Assembly (NCBI GenBank): GCA_016931435.1
Contig: JAFGET010000053.1
Location: 1-28,239 of the forward strand
DNA: 28,239 nucleotides
DNA from: Candidatus Omnitrophota bacterium
GTDB taxonomy: Bacteria; Omnitrophota; Gorgyraeia; Gygaellales; Profunditerraquicolaceae
Direction: 5' to 3'
This document shows positions 15,225 through 23,560 of the stretch, piece by piece. Numbering within the stretch: position 1 is the stretch's first letter; each line of letters begins with the position of its first letter. The notes beneath the pieces are model-generated. The model searched no databases, was not told the DNA's origin, and worked only from the letters and a program-made list of their open reading frames with translations. Position numbers and translations under genes: made by a program.

Positions 15225-16403
15225 TTATAACTTCACTGCTTTCTTCTTTAAGATCGCCGCTTTATCTGTAGCTTCCCATTTAAAATCAGAATCATCCCTG
15301 CCAAAGTGCCCGTAACAGGCAGTCTTCCTGTAAAAAGACCTTAAAAGGTCCAAAGACCTGATTATCCCTTTAGGCGTAAGATCAAAATTCTCGCGGATAA
15401 GCTTAACTATTTTTTCATCGCTTATTTTTCCGGTACCGTAAGCGTCGACAAAAATAGATAAAGGGTCAGCGTATCCTATGACATAAGAAAGTTGTATCGA
15501 TAGCTTATCGGCAATCCCTGCGGCGACTATATTCTTTGCTATATAACGGCACATATAAGCCGCGGACCGGTCTACCTTTGTCGGATCTTTTCCTGAAAAT
15601 GCACCTCCGCCGTGCGGGACGGTCCCGCCGTAAGTGTCAACAATGATCTTTCTTCCGGTCATCCCTGTATCAGATTGCGGGCCGCCGATAATAAACTTGC
15701 CCGTCTGGTTGACATAAAATTTTGTATTCTTGTCGATCAACTTCCTTAATACGGGCTTTGCAATAACATCGATCATCTCCTGGCGCGCCTTGGGTTTTAT
15801 ATGCTTTGCGCTTGCGTCCAATATTTCGTCGGTATGCTGACAAGCCAAGACCACGGAATCAACGCGCTTGGCTTCGCCCGCGTCATACTCGACGGTTACC
15901 TGCGATTTACAGTCAGGGCCAAGATACCTTAAAACATTGCTTCTGCGCACATCCGCCATGCGCTTGACTAATTTATGCGCTAAGACTATCGGCAGTGGCA
16001 TATATTCATCCGTATCGGAACAGGCGTATCCGAACATTATCCCCTGGTCTCCGGCGCCTCCGATATTGACACCCTGAGCGATATCCGGAGATTGGCTGTG
16101 TATGGTATTGATAATCGCGCACGTTTCATGATCAAATCCGTATTTAGGGTGCGTGTAGCCGATATCTTTGATGACGTTACGCGCCAATTTCTGGATATCG
16201 ATATAGGCATTGGTGGTTATTTCGCCGCCTACGATCAAGAGCCCCATAGTTACATATGTTTCGCAAGCTACCCTGCTTCTTTCCTTATCAGGATCAAGCC
16301 TGAAAACTTCATCCAATACCGCGTCGGATATCTGGTCGCACACTTTATCCGGATGACCCTCGCCTACCGATTCAGAAGTAAAATAATGTTTCCGCACTGC
16401 CAT
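15225..16403 (-). CDS. metK: S-adenosylmethionine synthetase
   Basis: MetK makes S-adenosylmethionine from methionine and ATP. The 392-residue length is typical. Visible motifs are FTSESVGEGHPDKVCDQISD at the N-terminus, the GGAGDQGIMFGYA signature, and GGGAFSGKDPTKVDRSAAY (the second signature with the phosphate-binding lysines). A GGAGGG Shine-Dalgarno lies 8 nt before the ATG, immediately after the hairpin of repeat F2. ahcY follows downstream after a 146-nt spacer. Confidence 0.97.
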   Translation of the reverse strand: MAVRKHYFTSESVGEGHPDKVCDQISDAVLDEVFRLDPDKERSRVACETYVTMGLLIVGGEITTNAYIDIQKLARNVIKDIGYTHPKYGFDHETCAIINTIHSQSPDIAQGVNIGGAGDQGIMFGYACSDTDEYMPLPIVLAHKLVKRMADVRRSNVLRYLGPDCKSQVTVEYDAGEAKRVDSVVLACQHTDEILDASAKHIKPKARQEMIDVIAKPVLRKLIDKNTKFYVNQTGKFIIGGPQSDTGMTGRKIIVDTYGGTVPHGGGAFSGKDPTKVDRSAAYMCRYIAKNIVAAGIADKLSIQLSYVIGYADPLSIFVDAYGTGKISDEKIVKLIRENFDLTPKGIIRSLDLLRSFYRKTACYGHFGRDDSDFKWEATDKAAILKKKAVKL

Positions 16404-16415
16404 AGCTATTACCCT

Positions 16416-16492
16416 CCAATTAACCCTGACTTATGCAGGGTAGGTTAATTGGCCCTTGATGCCATCTCTTGCAAAGTTAAGCAGCAAGGGCG
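16416..16492 (-). repeat. F2 structured repeat upstream of metK
   Basis: Read on the minus strand, GCCCTTGCTGC pairs with a later GCATCAAGGGC (one mismatch), enclosing AAGAGATG. A second hairpin follows, CCAATTAAC/TTAATTGG closed by CCCTG/CAGGG. The metK Shine-Dalgarno begins at the end of the second hairpin. It differs from the rpsB copy by paired changes (GCCCTTG/CAAGGGC against ACCCTTG/CAAGGGT), so the stem is kept. The element fills nearly the whole gap upstream of metK. Confidence 0.8.
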
Positions 16493-16500
16493 TAACTTAT

Positions 16501-17238
16501 TCATTTAAACTTCTCCTTTGCCTCGTTATAAAACTTATGGTGGCCTATATCAAACCAGCGCCCTCTAAAAATAAACCCGTATACCGATTCTTTTTGCCTT
16601 AACCAATCGATATAGAAACCCGTAGCGTCGTGCTTATCGGTTTTGGCCTCTAAGTACTGCTTGATCAACCCCAGCTTCTCTTTAGAAAAATAATACAGGC
16701 ACATAGCGATCAAGGTGGAGCGAGGATGCCGGGGTTTCTCAGAAAAATCCGTGATCTGGTGTTTTTTATTTAACTTGACCACTCCGTATTTTTTTGCTTC
16801 AGTAATATCTTTTATATCAAAAGCGCCGATCACAGGATGGGGAGATTTGGCTTTAGAAAATTCTAAAAAACTTTTTAATGGGCTGTCAAAAAGGTTATCC
16901 CCGCCGATCACCACAAGATCATCGCAAATAGATTCTTTCTCTACGGCAAAATGTATATCTCCTATCGCCCCGCGCTTATCGGCGTGGCTTTTAGTGAGGT
17001 CGTCGATCAAAGTAACGCCTTTGGAAGACTTTACTGTTTTTGACCAATCTTTAAAAAGCGAAAAAAACTTACTGTTGGTGATAACAAATATTTCGTCTAC
17101 CTCTTTAAGCAGGAAGATCTTATCTAGGATATAATCGATGATCGGCCTGCCGGCCACCGCAAGAAGAGGCTTCGGGTATTCTTTCGTTAAAGGGTATAAC
17201 CGGGTAGCGTAACCCGCGGCTAAAATCAAAGCTTTCAT
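16501..17238 (-). CDS. sugar-1-phosphate nucleotidyltransferase (NDP-sugar pyrophosphorylase)
   Basis: The N-terminus MKALILAAGYATRLYPLT and the following KPLLAVAGRPIIDY are the nucleotide- and sugar-phosphate-binding signature of the NTP_transferase family, which makes NDP-sugars from NTP and sugar 1-phosphate. VVIGGDNLFD contains the metal-binding aspartate. At 245 residues it is a single catalytic domain without the C-terminal beta-helix of GlmU or GlgC. It starts 9 nt after the pgi/pmi stop, so the two are likely co-transcribed. A glucose or mannose 1-phosphate substrate for envelope polysaccharide is plausible. The exact nucleotide and sugar cannot be read from sequence. Confidence 0.88.
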   Translation of the reverse strand: MKALILAAGYATRLYPLTKEYPKPLLAVAGRPIIDYILDKIFLLKEVDEIFVITNSKFFSLFKDWSKTVKSSKGVTLIDDLTKSHADKRGAIGDIHFAVEKESICDDLVVIGGDNLFDSPLKSFLEFSKAKSPHPVIGAFDIKDITEAKKYGVVKLNKKHQITDFSEKPRHPRSTLIAMCLYYFSKEKLGLIKQYLEAKTDKHDATGFYIDWLRQKESVYGFIFRGRWFDIGHHKFYNEAKEKFK

Positions 17239-17247
17239 TTCCCTCTT

Positions 17248-18315
17248 TTAGCTTTCTGCTAATTTGTTTTTCAAGTAAGTAACCCTATCGACCGGCGTAG
17301 GATCGATGCCGTAAAGAAGCGCCAGGTAATATGAGATAAAATCTCCGGTATATATCAGAGAAAACATCCTGCTTAAAAGACCTTCTCCTCTTGATTCTAC
17401 TTCTATAACTTCGACTTTTTCTTTTTTCAAGATAGCGCCGGTGATATCCATCCTTTTTTCTACGCGCGGATGCATCCCTTTGTCCTTAAGCATCAAGACT
17501 ATGAAATCTTTAAGCAATTTTTTTGGGTTCTGCCAACCTACTATCTCATTATGGTTCATTTCGGGGAATAAATGCGACGACGCCAGCGCCTTTGAATTCT
17601 CATTCAGCTGCCCGCGCAGCCGGCAAGCTACCACATCAAAATGTACGGAACTGGCGTAAATAAAAGGCAGCTTATTATAAAGCTTAGCTGCTAAATATTT
17701 AGCTAAGTTATCTTTTTGGCCTATGCCCGGCTTAAGATTTTTGTCCCTCATTGATTCTAGTAATCGGATCGCCTGGCTTACTTCATCCCTGACCTCTGCG
17801 ATCAATCCTAACCTGGCTAAAAGGGACAAAGGAATTAGGCTTAGATACCCTAAAGCTGTGCGCGGAGGCTGATTCTTAGGAATGGGGATAAAAGCGACCT
17901 TATCCCTAAGGGCCCATTCCTCGATCTTTCCTCCGGAAGATACCGCTATCATCGAAGAACCTCTTTGCCTGGCCTGTTCATAAGCGCTCAGCGTTTCTTC
18001 TGTATTTCCGGAATAACTACAGACGAAAACAAGGGTTTGAGCATCTACATATGCCGGCAGGTCGTATTCACGTACTACGCTTATGGGGAACCGGCCTTTA
18101 GAATAAAGATAGGAACGCACAAAATCCGCTCCTATAGCCGAACCGCCTAAGCCGCAAAAAACTATTTTGTCGTAATTATTTTTCACCGATCCGATCTCTG
18201 CCCGCTCAGCTATGTCTATCGCGGCCCTGCATTGCAAGGGAAAATCCAACAGTAGATCCAGCATTTTGGATCTATCGAGATTCTTTATGCTCTTAGCCGT
18301 CAAAGATGCCTTCAT
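17248..18315 (-). CDS. bifunctional phosphoglucose/phosphomannose isomerase
   Basis: This 355-residue SIS-domain protein resembles the archaeal-type Pgi/Pmi, which interconverts glucose 6-phosphate, fructose 6-phosphate and mannose 6-phosphate. The first SIS domain carries FCGLGGSAIGADFVRSYL and CSYSGNTEET (sugar-phosphate-binding serines and threonines). KNQPPRTALGY lies between the domains, followed by a C-terminal bacterial Pgi/Pmi domain. Its ATG overlaps the ptsI stop by 4 nt (ATGA), indicating translational coupling. It supplies fructose 6-phosphate for pfkA and mannose 6-phosphate for sugar-nucleotide synthesis, which fits the next gene. Confidence 0.9.
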   Translation of the reverse strand: MKASLTAKSIKNLDRSKMLDLLLDFPLQCRAAIDIAERAEIGSVKNNYDKIVFCGLGGSAIGADFVRSYLYSKGRFPISVVREYDLPAYVDAQTLVFVCSYSGNTEETLSAYEQARQRGSSMIAVSSGGKIEEWALRDKVAFIPIPKNQPPRTALGYLSLIPLSLLARLGLIAEVRDEVSQAIRLLESMRDKNLKPGIGQKDNLAKYLAAKLYNKLPFIYASSVHFDVVACRLRGQLNENSKALASSHLFPEMNHNEIVGWQNPKKLLKDFIVLMLKDKGMHPRVEKRMDITGAILKKEKVEVIEVESRGEGLLSRMFSLIYTGDFISYYLALLYGIDPTPVDRVTYLKNKLAES

Positions 18316-20042
18316 TTTAGGATCTCCTTTAGTCTTCTCATGGTGAATTCTTCTACTTCTTTTCCCGTAGATAACCTTAAAGCTTCTTTGGAAATCTGCT
18401 CTGCGGTGTCCTGAGTAACCAAACGGATAATATATTTTACTTCCGGTATAGCGAAGGGAGGAACGCTAAGCTCATCTATCCCCAGCCCCATAAGCAATAA
18501 GACCAAACTGGGTTCACTCGCCATTTCGCCGCACATCCCGACCCAGATCTCTTCATCATGCGCTGATTCGATAATATTGCGGATCATTCTTAATACTGCA
18601 GGATGAGTCGGTTCATAAAGATAGGCTACTTTTTCGTTCGTGCGATCGACCGCCAGGGAATACTGTATCAGATCGTTTGTGCCGATACTAAAAAAATCCG
18701 CTTCTGTAGCTAAAAGATCCGCAGTCATCGCTGCCGAAGGCACTTCTATCATCACCCCGACGTCTATATCGTTATTAAAAGGGACTCCGGATTTCCTTAG
18801 TTCTTCCTTGACTTCTTCGAGCATCCGGTTTGCCTGTTTTAGCTCTTCGATCCCGGAAATCATAGGATACATAAGTTTAAGGTTTCCGTATACCGACGCC
18901 CTTAATATCGCCCTCAGCTGGGTCTTGAATATCTCAGGCTGCGCAAGACAGAACCTGATGGCGCGCCAGCCTAAAAATGCCTGCATTTCTTTGGGCATCT
19001 CAAATTGCGACAAAAACTTATCCCCGCCTAAATCAAGAGTGCGCAGTATCACCGGGTAAGGATTCATCTCTTCAGCGACATACTTATAGGCCTGAAAATG
19101 TTCCTCTTCGGAAGGCAAGCCCTTTCTGTTCATATAAAAAAATTCGGTGCGGTAGAGCCCTATGCCCTTGCCGCCGTGAAGTTTTACCGCGGGCACCTCA
19201 TCGGGCAGTTCGATATTCGCCACTATTTCCACCGACCTATTATCCAGCGTAACCGCAGGCAGGTCTTTTACGGATAAGAATTTCTGCGAAACCCCTTTAA
19301 ATTTCTCAAGTTCTTCCTGATATGCGACCAAGGTCTCTTCGTCCGGGTCTATTATCACTATCCCCATGCTTCCGTCGACAATAAGCATATCGTTAGAATT
19401 GATCCTGGAGGTCACCCCTTCCAGCCCCACTACGGCAGGGATCTCTAAGGATTTAGCCATAATAGCGGTATGGGAAGTTTTACCCCCGATATCAGTGACA
19501 AAAGCGCAGACATTCTGCTTATGCATCGCCGCAGTGTCAGAAGGAGAAAGATCATGCGCTACTATTATGACTTTTTCCTTCAGGTCTTCCAACGCCGTGC
19601 GTTTCTTTCCCAAAAGATTGCTTAAGATCCTCTTGCCTACGTCATTGACATCGGCAGTACGCTCCTTCAAATATTCATCTTCAATCTTTGAAAAAACCGT
19701 GATATATTTTTTTAAAACTTCGGAGAAGATATAGGGTACGCATACCAGTTCTTTCTTAAGGCGCGAGATGACCTCTTCGATAAGCATGCGGTCTTCGAGG
19801 ACCAACAAATGCGCGTCGAATATCTGGGCCTCTTCCTGCCCCATTTCCACGGAAATCCTTTTCTGCAGCTGGATAATCTCCTTCCGGGTCTGTATCAATG
19901 CCTCTTCAAAAAGCTGGATCTGCAAAGGGATATCTTGCGGGCTTATAGGCTGCTTAGGGATGACGAATTCTTCCCTGCCGACCTTCAAGGCCTTTCCTAC
20001 GCTTATCCCGGGAGCCGCGGCTATACCTTTAAGTTTTTGCAT
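18312..20042 (-). CDS. ptsI: phosphoenolpyruvate-protein phosphotransferase (PTS enzyme I)
   Basis: Enzyme I takes phosphate from phosphoenolpyruvate and passes it to HPr. The 576-residue protein is close to the standard length. The phosphohistidine is H191 in GGKTSHTAIMAK. The PEP-binding barrel includes RTEFFYMNR, SIGTNDLIQY and the late GMCGEMASEP cysteine motif. The start is set at ATG 20042, since AGGGG lies 6 nt upstream; the longer frame adds only a TTG codon. It begins about 10 nt after ptsH and overlaps pgi/pmi. No EIIB or EIIC permease gene is in the window, so the system may be regulatory. Confidence 0.96.
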   Translation of the reverse strand: MQKLKGIAAAPGISVGKALKVGREEFVIPKQPISPQDIPLQIQLFEEALIQTRKEIIQLQKRISVEMGQEEAQIFDAHLLVLEDRMLIEEVISRLKKELVCVPYIFSEVLKKYITVFSKIEDEYLKERTADVNDVGKRILSNLLGKKRTALEDLKEKVIIVAHDLSPSDTAAMHKQNVCAFVTDIGGKTSHTAIMAKSLEIPAVVGLEGVTSRINSNDMLIVDGSMGIVIIDPDEETLVAYQEELEKFKGVSQKFLSVKDLPAVTLDNRSVEIVANIELPDEVPAVKLHGGKGIGLYRTEFFYMNRKGLPSEEEHFQAYKYVAEEMNPYPVILRTLDLGGDKFLSQFEMPKEMQAFLGWRAIRFCLAQPEIFKTQLRAILRASVYGNLKLMYPMISGIEELKQANRMLEEVKEELRKSGVPFNNDIDVGVMIEVPSAAMTADLLATEADFFSIGTNDLIQYSLAVDRTNEKVAYLYEPTHPAVLRMIRNIIESAHDEEIWVGMCGEMASEPSLVLLLMGLGIDELSVPPFAIPEVKYIIRLVTQDTAEQISKEALRLSTGKEVEEFTMRRLKEILK

Positions 20043-20052
20043 CAATATCCCC

Positions 20053-20316
20053 TTATTCTTCGCTATTGATTATCTTTTCTAATTCTACCAAAGCAAGAGA
20101 TGCATCTTTGCCATCTGCCTCAATAATAATCTGGCTGCCCTTTTCCGCCCCCAACATAAGAATGCCCATGATGGACTTTCCGTTCACTTGTTCATCCCCA
20201 TGCCTGACGGTAATGCGCGCGTCGAATTTATTTGCGATCTGCACGAATAATGCCGCGGGCCGCGCATGCAATCCCTGTTTATTATTGACCGTAAATTTCT
20301 TCTTGATTAAAACCAA
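20053..20316 (-). CDS. ptsH: phosphocarrier protein HPr
   Basis: HPr relays phosphate between enzyme I and EIIA proteins. The 87-residue protein has the active-site H17 in KQGLHARPA and a serine (S48) in GKSIMGILML at the regulatory HPr-kinase position. The start is TTG at 20316, with GAGGT 6 nt upstream. It sits between yvcK and ptsI. The serine suggests HPr kinase control, but hprK is not in the window. Confidence 0.95.
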   Translation of the reverse strand: MVLIKKKFTVNNKQGLHARPAALFVQIANKFDARITVRHGDEQVNGKSIMGILMLGAEKGSQIIIEADGKDASLALVELEKIINSEE

Positions 20317-20383
20317 CTTAGTACCTCGAGTCTTTATACAGATGCTTTATTATCTGCGTATAGCGATCAGCTGCAAGAGAGGC

Positions 20384-21661
20384 TTAGATCTCCTCTATAA
20401 ACCCCAGTATGATCTCGGCAAGTTTCTCTGGATTATGCCGGATGACGCCGCTGACAGAAAGGGTATCATCTTCAATAACGCGGTAACCCATCTTAGTTAC
20501 TTTTTCTGCGTCATTAGCCACTAAATAGGCATTTTCTTCCTCGTAACGCTTTAACATCTCCCTGGAGATATCCCCCCCCGTATTTATAAGGCAATAATCG
20601 ACAATGCGGGGATGACTATGGGCGACCAGGGCTTTTATATGATCGGAAACGCTAAAGCCGTCCGTTTCACCGTACTGCGTCATAATATTACAGACGTAAA
20701 CTTTAATAGCATGAGAGGCCACTATGGCGTCCGTGATCTCTTTGATCAAAAGGTTAGGTATGATGCTCGTATATAAAGAACCGGGCCCTAAAACTATTAT
20801 TTGGGCCTCTTCTATCGCTTTTATGGCTTCCGGGGTCGCCTGAGCCTGTCCGGACTTTAAATAAACTTTGCTTATGGGGCAATGCGCCTTAGGTATTTGA
20901 TTCTCTCCTTCAGTGACCGTGCCGTCTTTATGCTGGGCCATTAATATCATTTTGTTTAACGTCGAAGGTATGACCTGTCCTCTTAAAGCCAGGACCCTGC
21001 TGGTCTCTTTTACCGCTTTCTCAAAATCCCCCGTAAGCCTTGTCATCACCGTGATAAAGAGGTTCCCGAAACTGTGCCCGGCCATTTCAGATTCTTTATC
21101 GAAACGAAACTGGAATAGATCCCGCATCAAGGCCGGGGCATCGGCCAAGGCTACTAAACAGTTACGTATATCTCCGGGAGGTAAAATATCAAACTGCTGC
21201 CTTAAACGTCCGGAAGAACCTCCGTCATCGGCAACGGTGACGATGGCGGTCAAGTTATAAGTATATTCCTTAAGGCCGGTCAAAAGCACCGACAGCCCTG
21301 TGCCGCCGCCGACTACCACTATCTTTGGGCCGCGGCTCAACTGCTTTTTCTGGTATAGAATATCGACTAATTCTATGCCTTTGGCGGAAGGCATCAGCAG
21401 GTTTATAAAAAAACGTACCGTATGTTTAATGCCTAAGACCAAGATTATGACTCCGGAAAATAATATTACCGCATCAAGTATCTGTATCACGGCATATTCT
21501 TCACTGCGCAGGCGCAAAGACCCGATGATGATCATAAGCACGCCAAAGCTGGAAAGCCCTATCCAGCGTTTTATGCCTATGCCCGGATAAAGCCAGCGCA
21601 GGGCGCCTTTAGCTTTAATCCGGGTAACCCTATTTAAAAAATTAAATACCTTTTTTGTCAT
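20384..21661 (-). CDS. yvcK: YvcK/CofD-like protein (gluconeogenesis factor family) with N-terminal membrane anchor
   Basis: The core starts at about residue 113 (KIVVVGGGTGLSVLLTGL) and has VADDGGSSGRLR and PPGDIRNCLVALA, hallmarks of the YvcK/CofD family. YvcK binds UDP-GlcNAc in Bacillus and affects carbon use and cell-wall homeostasis. Two hydrophobic segments (about 34-50 and 58-80) precede the core, so the protein is probably membrane-anchored, unlike the shorter soluble form. Length is 425 residues. It begins 3 nt after the ptsN stop and is followed by ptsH, a context that ties it to PTS-based carbon control. The enzymatic activity is not known from sequence. Confidence 0.9.
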   Translation of the reverse strand: MTKKVFNFLNRVTRIKAKGALRWLYPGIGIKRWIGLSSFGVLMIIIGSLRLRSEEYAVIQILDAVILFSGVIILVLGIKHTVRFFINLLMPSAKGIELVDILYQKKQLSRGPKIVVVGGGTGLSVLLTGLKEYTYNLTAIVTVADDGGSSGRLRQQFDILPPGDIRNCLVALADAPALMRDLFQFRFDKESEMAGHSFGNLFITVMTRLTGDFEKAVKETSRVLALRGQVIPSTLNKMILMAQHKDGTVTEGENQIPKAHCPISKVYLKSGQAQATPEAIKAIEEAQIIVLGPGSLYTSIIPNLLIKEITDAIVASHAIKVYVCNIMTQYGETDGFSVSDHIKALVAHSHPRIVDYCLINTGGDISREMLKRYEEENAYLVANDAEKVTKMGYRVIEDDTLSVSGVIRHNPEKLAEIILGFIEEI

Positions 21662-21664
21662 CTT

Positions 21665-22135
21665 TTAGATCTTTTTTTCGTCTTCCTGGTCGATTATTTT
21701 AATAATCGCTTTGTCATCAGCGCAGGCGCGCAGGCTATCACGGAAATATTTGTCTTTCAAAAGACGGGATATCCGCGCCAAGGCCTTTAAGTGCGGGCCG
21801 GCTGAATCTTGCGGGGCAAGAAGTAAAAAGAATATAAATACCGGTTCGCCGTCTAAAGAATCAAAATCCACGCCTTTCTTGCATAATCCCATCGAAGCAA
21901 CAAGTTTATCCACACAATCCGCCTTGGCGTGAGGTATAGCTACCCCCTGCCCTATGGCCGTAGAGCCAAGGGACTCCCTTGACATGAGCGCTTCGATAAT
22001 CCTATTATAATCTTTCTTTTCGATATCTCCGGAGCCTATCAGCGCTTCGACTAATTCTTTAATGACCTCTTCTTTTTTCGATGACTTGATTTCCGGAACT
22101 ATAGCTTTTTTAGAAAGAAATTCCATGATCTTCAT
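21665..22135 (-). CDS. ptsN: PTS EIIA-like regulatory protein (PtsN/EIIA-Ntr, fructose type)
   Basis: This 156-residue protein is a PTS EIIA domain of the fructose/mannitol type that can be phosphorylated on H69 in VAIPHAK. GLCKKGVDFDSLDGEPV and LLAPQDSAGPHLKALA also match the family. The start at 22135 is supported by GGGGAGG 7 nt upstream. The longer open frame to 22225 reads through tRNA-Gly and is not real. With no EIIBC partner nearby, it is probably a regulatory rather than a transport EIIA. It starts 29 nt after the tRNA-Gly CCA end. Confidence 0.93.
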   Translation of the reverse strand: MKIMEFLSKKAIVPEIKSSKKEEVIKELVEALIGSGDIEKKDYNRIIEALMSRESLGSTAIGQGVAIPHAKADCVDKLVASMGLCKKGVDFDSLDGEPVFIFFLLLAPQDSAGPHLKALARISRLLKDKYFRDSLRACADDKAIIKIIDQEDEKKI

Positions 22136-22164
22136 ATTGATACCTCCCCATAGAGACAATATTC

Positions 22165-22240
22165 TGGAGCGGGAGACGGGGGTCGAACCCGCGACATTCA
22201 CGTTGGCAACGTGACGCTCTACCAACTGAGCTACTCCCGC
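22165..22240 (-). tRNA. tRNA-Gly (anticodon GCC)
   Basis: The cloverleaf is complete: acceptor GCGGGAG/CTCCCGC, anticodon stem TCACG/CGTGA with loop TTGCCAA, and the T-arm GGGTTCGACCC. The 3' CCA is encoded, unlike in the two other tRNAs here. It lies directly upstream of ptsN. Confidence 0.96.
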
Positions 22241-22392
22241 AAAATAACCCGGTAATACCCCCTTAATTATTTAATCGATCCGCTAGCGTTTGATGACCCT
22301 GCCAACTCTCCTTTCTACTTCCTATAAGTTAACGTGTAAATCTAGATTCTGCCTGCGTAAATCCTTTCCTATTCTACGCCCGCACTATTTTG

Positions 22393-22474
22393 TGCGGACG
22401 GAGGGAATTGAACCCCCATGGATTTCTCCATATGGTCCTAAGCCATACGCGTCTGCCAATTCCGCCACGTCCGC
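22393..22474 (-). tRNA. tRNA-Leu (anticodon UAG)
   Basis: The acceptor arms are GCGGACG/CGTCCGC and the anticodon loop is CTTAGGA. The long variable arm (TGGA GAAA TCCA) is the class II form. CCA is not encoded. A CGCAC/GTGCG palindrome overlaps the 3' end, but it has no T run. Confidence 0.95.
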
Positions 22475-22755
22475 GCTACTGATTATATTGTATCCTAAAA
22501 TTTATCTCTGCTTAGATCTATACCAAAGTTTCTGGCATTTACTTGACTATCGTATGCTCTTCGCTTAAACCTGAATAATCGTTTATTGTATCGCTCAGAG
22601 TAAAAATCTTTCTTCGAAAGATTTTTATGAGCCTCCCGCGACTTCCCGTCGACATTACTTGATTTATCAGAGACGGGACACCGATATCTTTAATTAATGC
22701 CGCTCGGTGCTGAACGTAGCGCAGCTACGTTTTCCTGCGCGGTATCATAACATCG
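22475..22755. other. gene-free, hairpin-rich spacer between tRNA-Leu and tRNA-Lys
   Basis: No gene is visible. The spacer holds a perfect 12-bp palindrome (22601-22627, TAAAAATCTTTC and its complement around TTC). A 16-nt copy of the tRNA-Lys 3' end (22628-22643) follows directly. Further pairs are CCCGTC/GACGGG (22645-22650 with 22672-22677), CACCGA/TCGGTG (22679-22684 with 22704-22709) and ACGTAGC/GCTACGT (22714-22730). It looks like a further structured intergenic element or a decayed insertion. Confidence 0.6.
22482..22487 (-). promoter_or_regulatory. candidate -10 box for tRNA-Leu
   Basis: A perfect TATAAT lies 7 nt upstream of the tRNA-Leu 5' end. No good -35 is visible at the normal distance. 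If it is used, the transcript would begin at about the first tRNA base. Confidence 0.35.
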
Positions 22756-22828
22756 TGAGCCTCCCGCGACTCGAACGCGGCACAGCCACCTTAAAAGGGT
22801 GGTGCTCTACCAGATGAGCTAGAGGCCC
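22756..22828 (-). tRNA. tRNA-Lys (anticodon UUU)
   Basis: The 73-nt cloverleaf has acceptor GGGCCTC/GAGGCTC (one G-U), D-stem GCTC/GAGC, anticodon stem CCACC/GGTGG with loop CTTTTAA, and T-arm CCGCG TTCGAGT CGCGG. CCA is not encoded. Copies of both its 3' end and its 5' flank occur nearby. Confidence 0.96.
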
Positions 22829-22999
22829 AAATTTAGTTCATCCCTCTATCCTGCCCCTCTTTTTTTAGCGGGATTAGAGGCCAAAATTTAAGTCAAAAAT
22901 TAAAATGCAAAAGTCAAAAGTGCAAAGTGAAATTATTCCCTCTGGATATTTGGTAGCGGGAAAATTTTGTGAATTTTGAATTGATTTTTACCTTTTGCC
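22829..22999. repeat. AT-rich low-complexity spacer with copy of tRNA-Lys 5' end
   Basis: Between frr and tRNA-Lys, tagaggccaaaattta (22875-22890) repeats the tRNA-Lys 5' end and flank (22820-22835) with one difference. A CCTCTAATCC/GGATAGAGG stem with one bulged A spans the segment between them. The rest is made of aaaagtcaaaagt-like words as at 11186-11300. No gene or terminator is seen. Confidence 0.5.
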
Positions 23000-23560
23000 T
23001 TAAAACTCTAAGACTTCTTTCTCTTTATTCTTCAATAACTCGTCTACTTTGGCAATATATTTATCTACATGTTTCTGCAATTCATCAATACCCCTGAATT
23101 TATCATCTTCGGATATGACCTTATCTTTTTCAAGCTTCTCTAAGGCCTCTTTAGCGTCTCTGCGGATAGTGCGTAATGATATCCTGCCCTCCTCGCTCAT
23201 TTTATGGACGACCTTGACTAGCTCCTGACGCCTTTCCTTGGACAAAGGAGGAACTGCCAGACGGATGATCTTTCCGTCATTGGAAGGGGTAATACCCAGG
23301 TTTGATTTCATGATTGCTTTTTCAATTTCTACTATAGCCGTAGCGTCCCAAGGCTGTATCACGATAAGATGCGCGTCCGGCACGGAAATCGCCGCAAGTT
23401 GTTTTAAAAGCATGGGCGTCCCGTAATAATCAACATGCAGCCCTTCTACTAACGTAGGGCTGGCCCTGCCGGTACGTATTTCAGAGAACTCGCGCATCAC
23501 CGCTTCCTGCGCTTTTTTCATCTTCTCTTCGGCATTATGTAAAACTTCTTTTACGGTCAT
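23000..23560 (-). CDS. frr: ribosome recycling factor
   Basis: RRF splits post-termination ribosomes together with EF-G. The 186-residue protein is standard length and matches throughout: FSEIRTGRASPTLVEGL, DYYGTPMLLKQLA, WD...IEKAIMKSNLGITPSNDG, and the helical PPLSKERRQELVK. A G-rich Shine-Dalgarno (seven G) lies 5 nt upstream of the ATG at 23560; the longer frame adds a GTG codon pair. It is separated from pyrH by a 203-nt AT-rich spacer but keeps the usual rpsB-tsf-pyrH-frr order. Confidence 0.97.
   Translation of the reverse strand: MTVKEVLHNAEEKMKKAQEAVMREFSEIRTGRASPTLVEGLHVDYYGTPMLLKQLAAISVPDAHLIVIQPWDATAIVEIEKAIMKSNLGITPSNDGKIIRLAVPPLSKERRQELVKVVHKMSEEGRISLRTIRRDAKEALEKLEKDKVISEDDKFRGIDELQKHVDKYIAKVDELLKNKEKEVLEF

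Noticed and set aside
16404..16500. metK leader as a SAM riboswitch
   Set aside because: The same element precedes rpsB and lies in truncated form nearby, and the SAM-I, SAM-II and SMK-box core motifs are not seen.
22136..22225. N-terminal 30-residue extension of ptsN (MVERHVANVNVAGSTPVS..)
   Set aside because: Those codons are the translation of tRNA-Gly. A good Shine-Dalgarno supports the start at 22135.
22290..22568. Plus-strand 92-codon open frame containing RTEGIEPPWISPYGPKPY
   Set aside because: It is the antisense reading of tRNA-Leu, a well-known spurious protein signature. There is no ribosome binding site.
22600..22830. tRNA-Lys 3'-end copy as the border of an integrated element
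   Set aside because: Only 112 nt separate the copies and there is no integrase or phage gene in the window, so an active island is not supported; a remnant remains possible.
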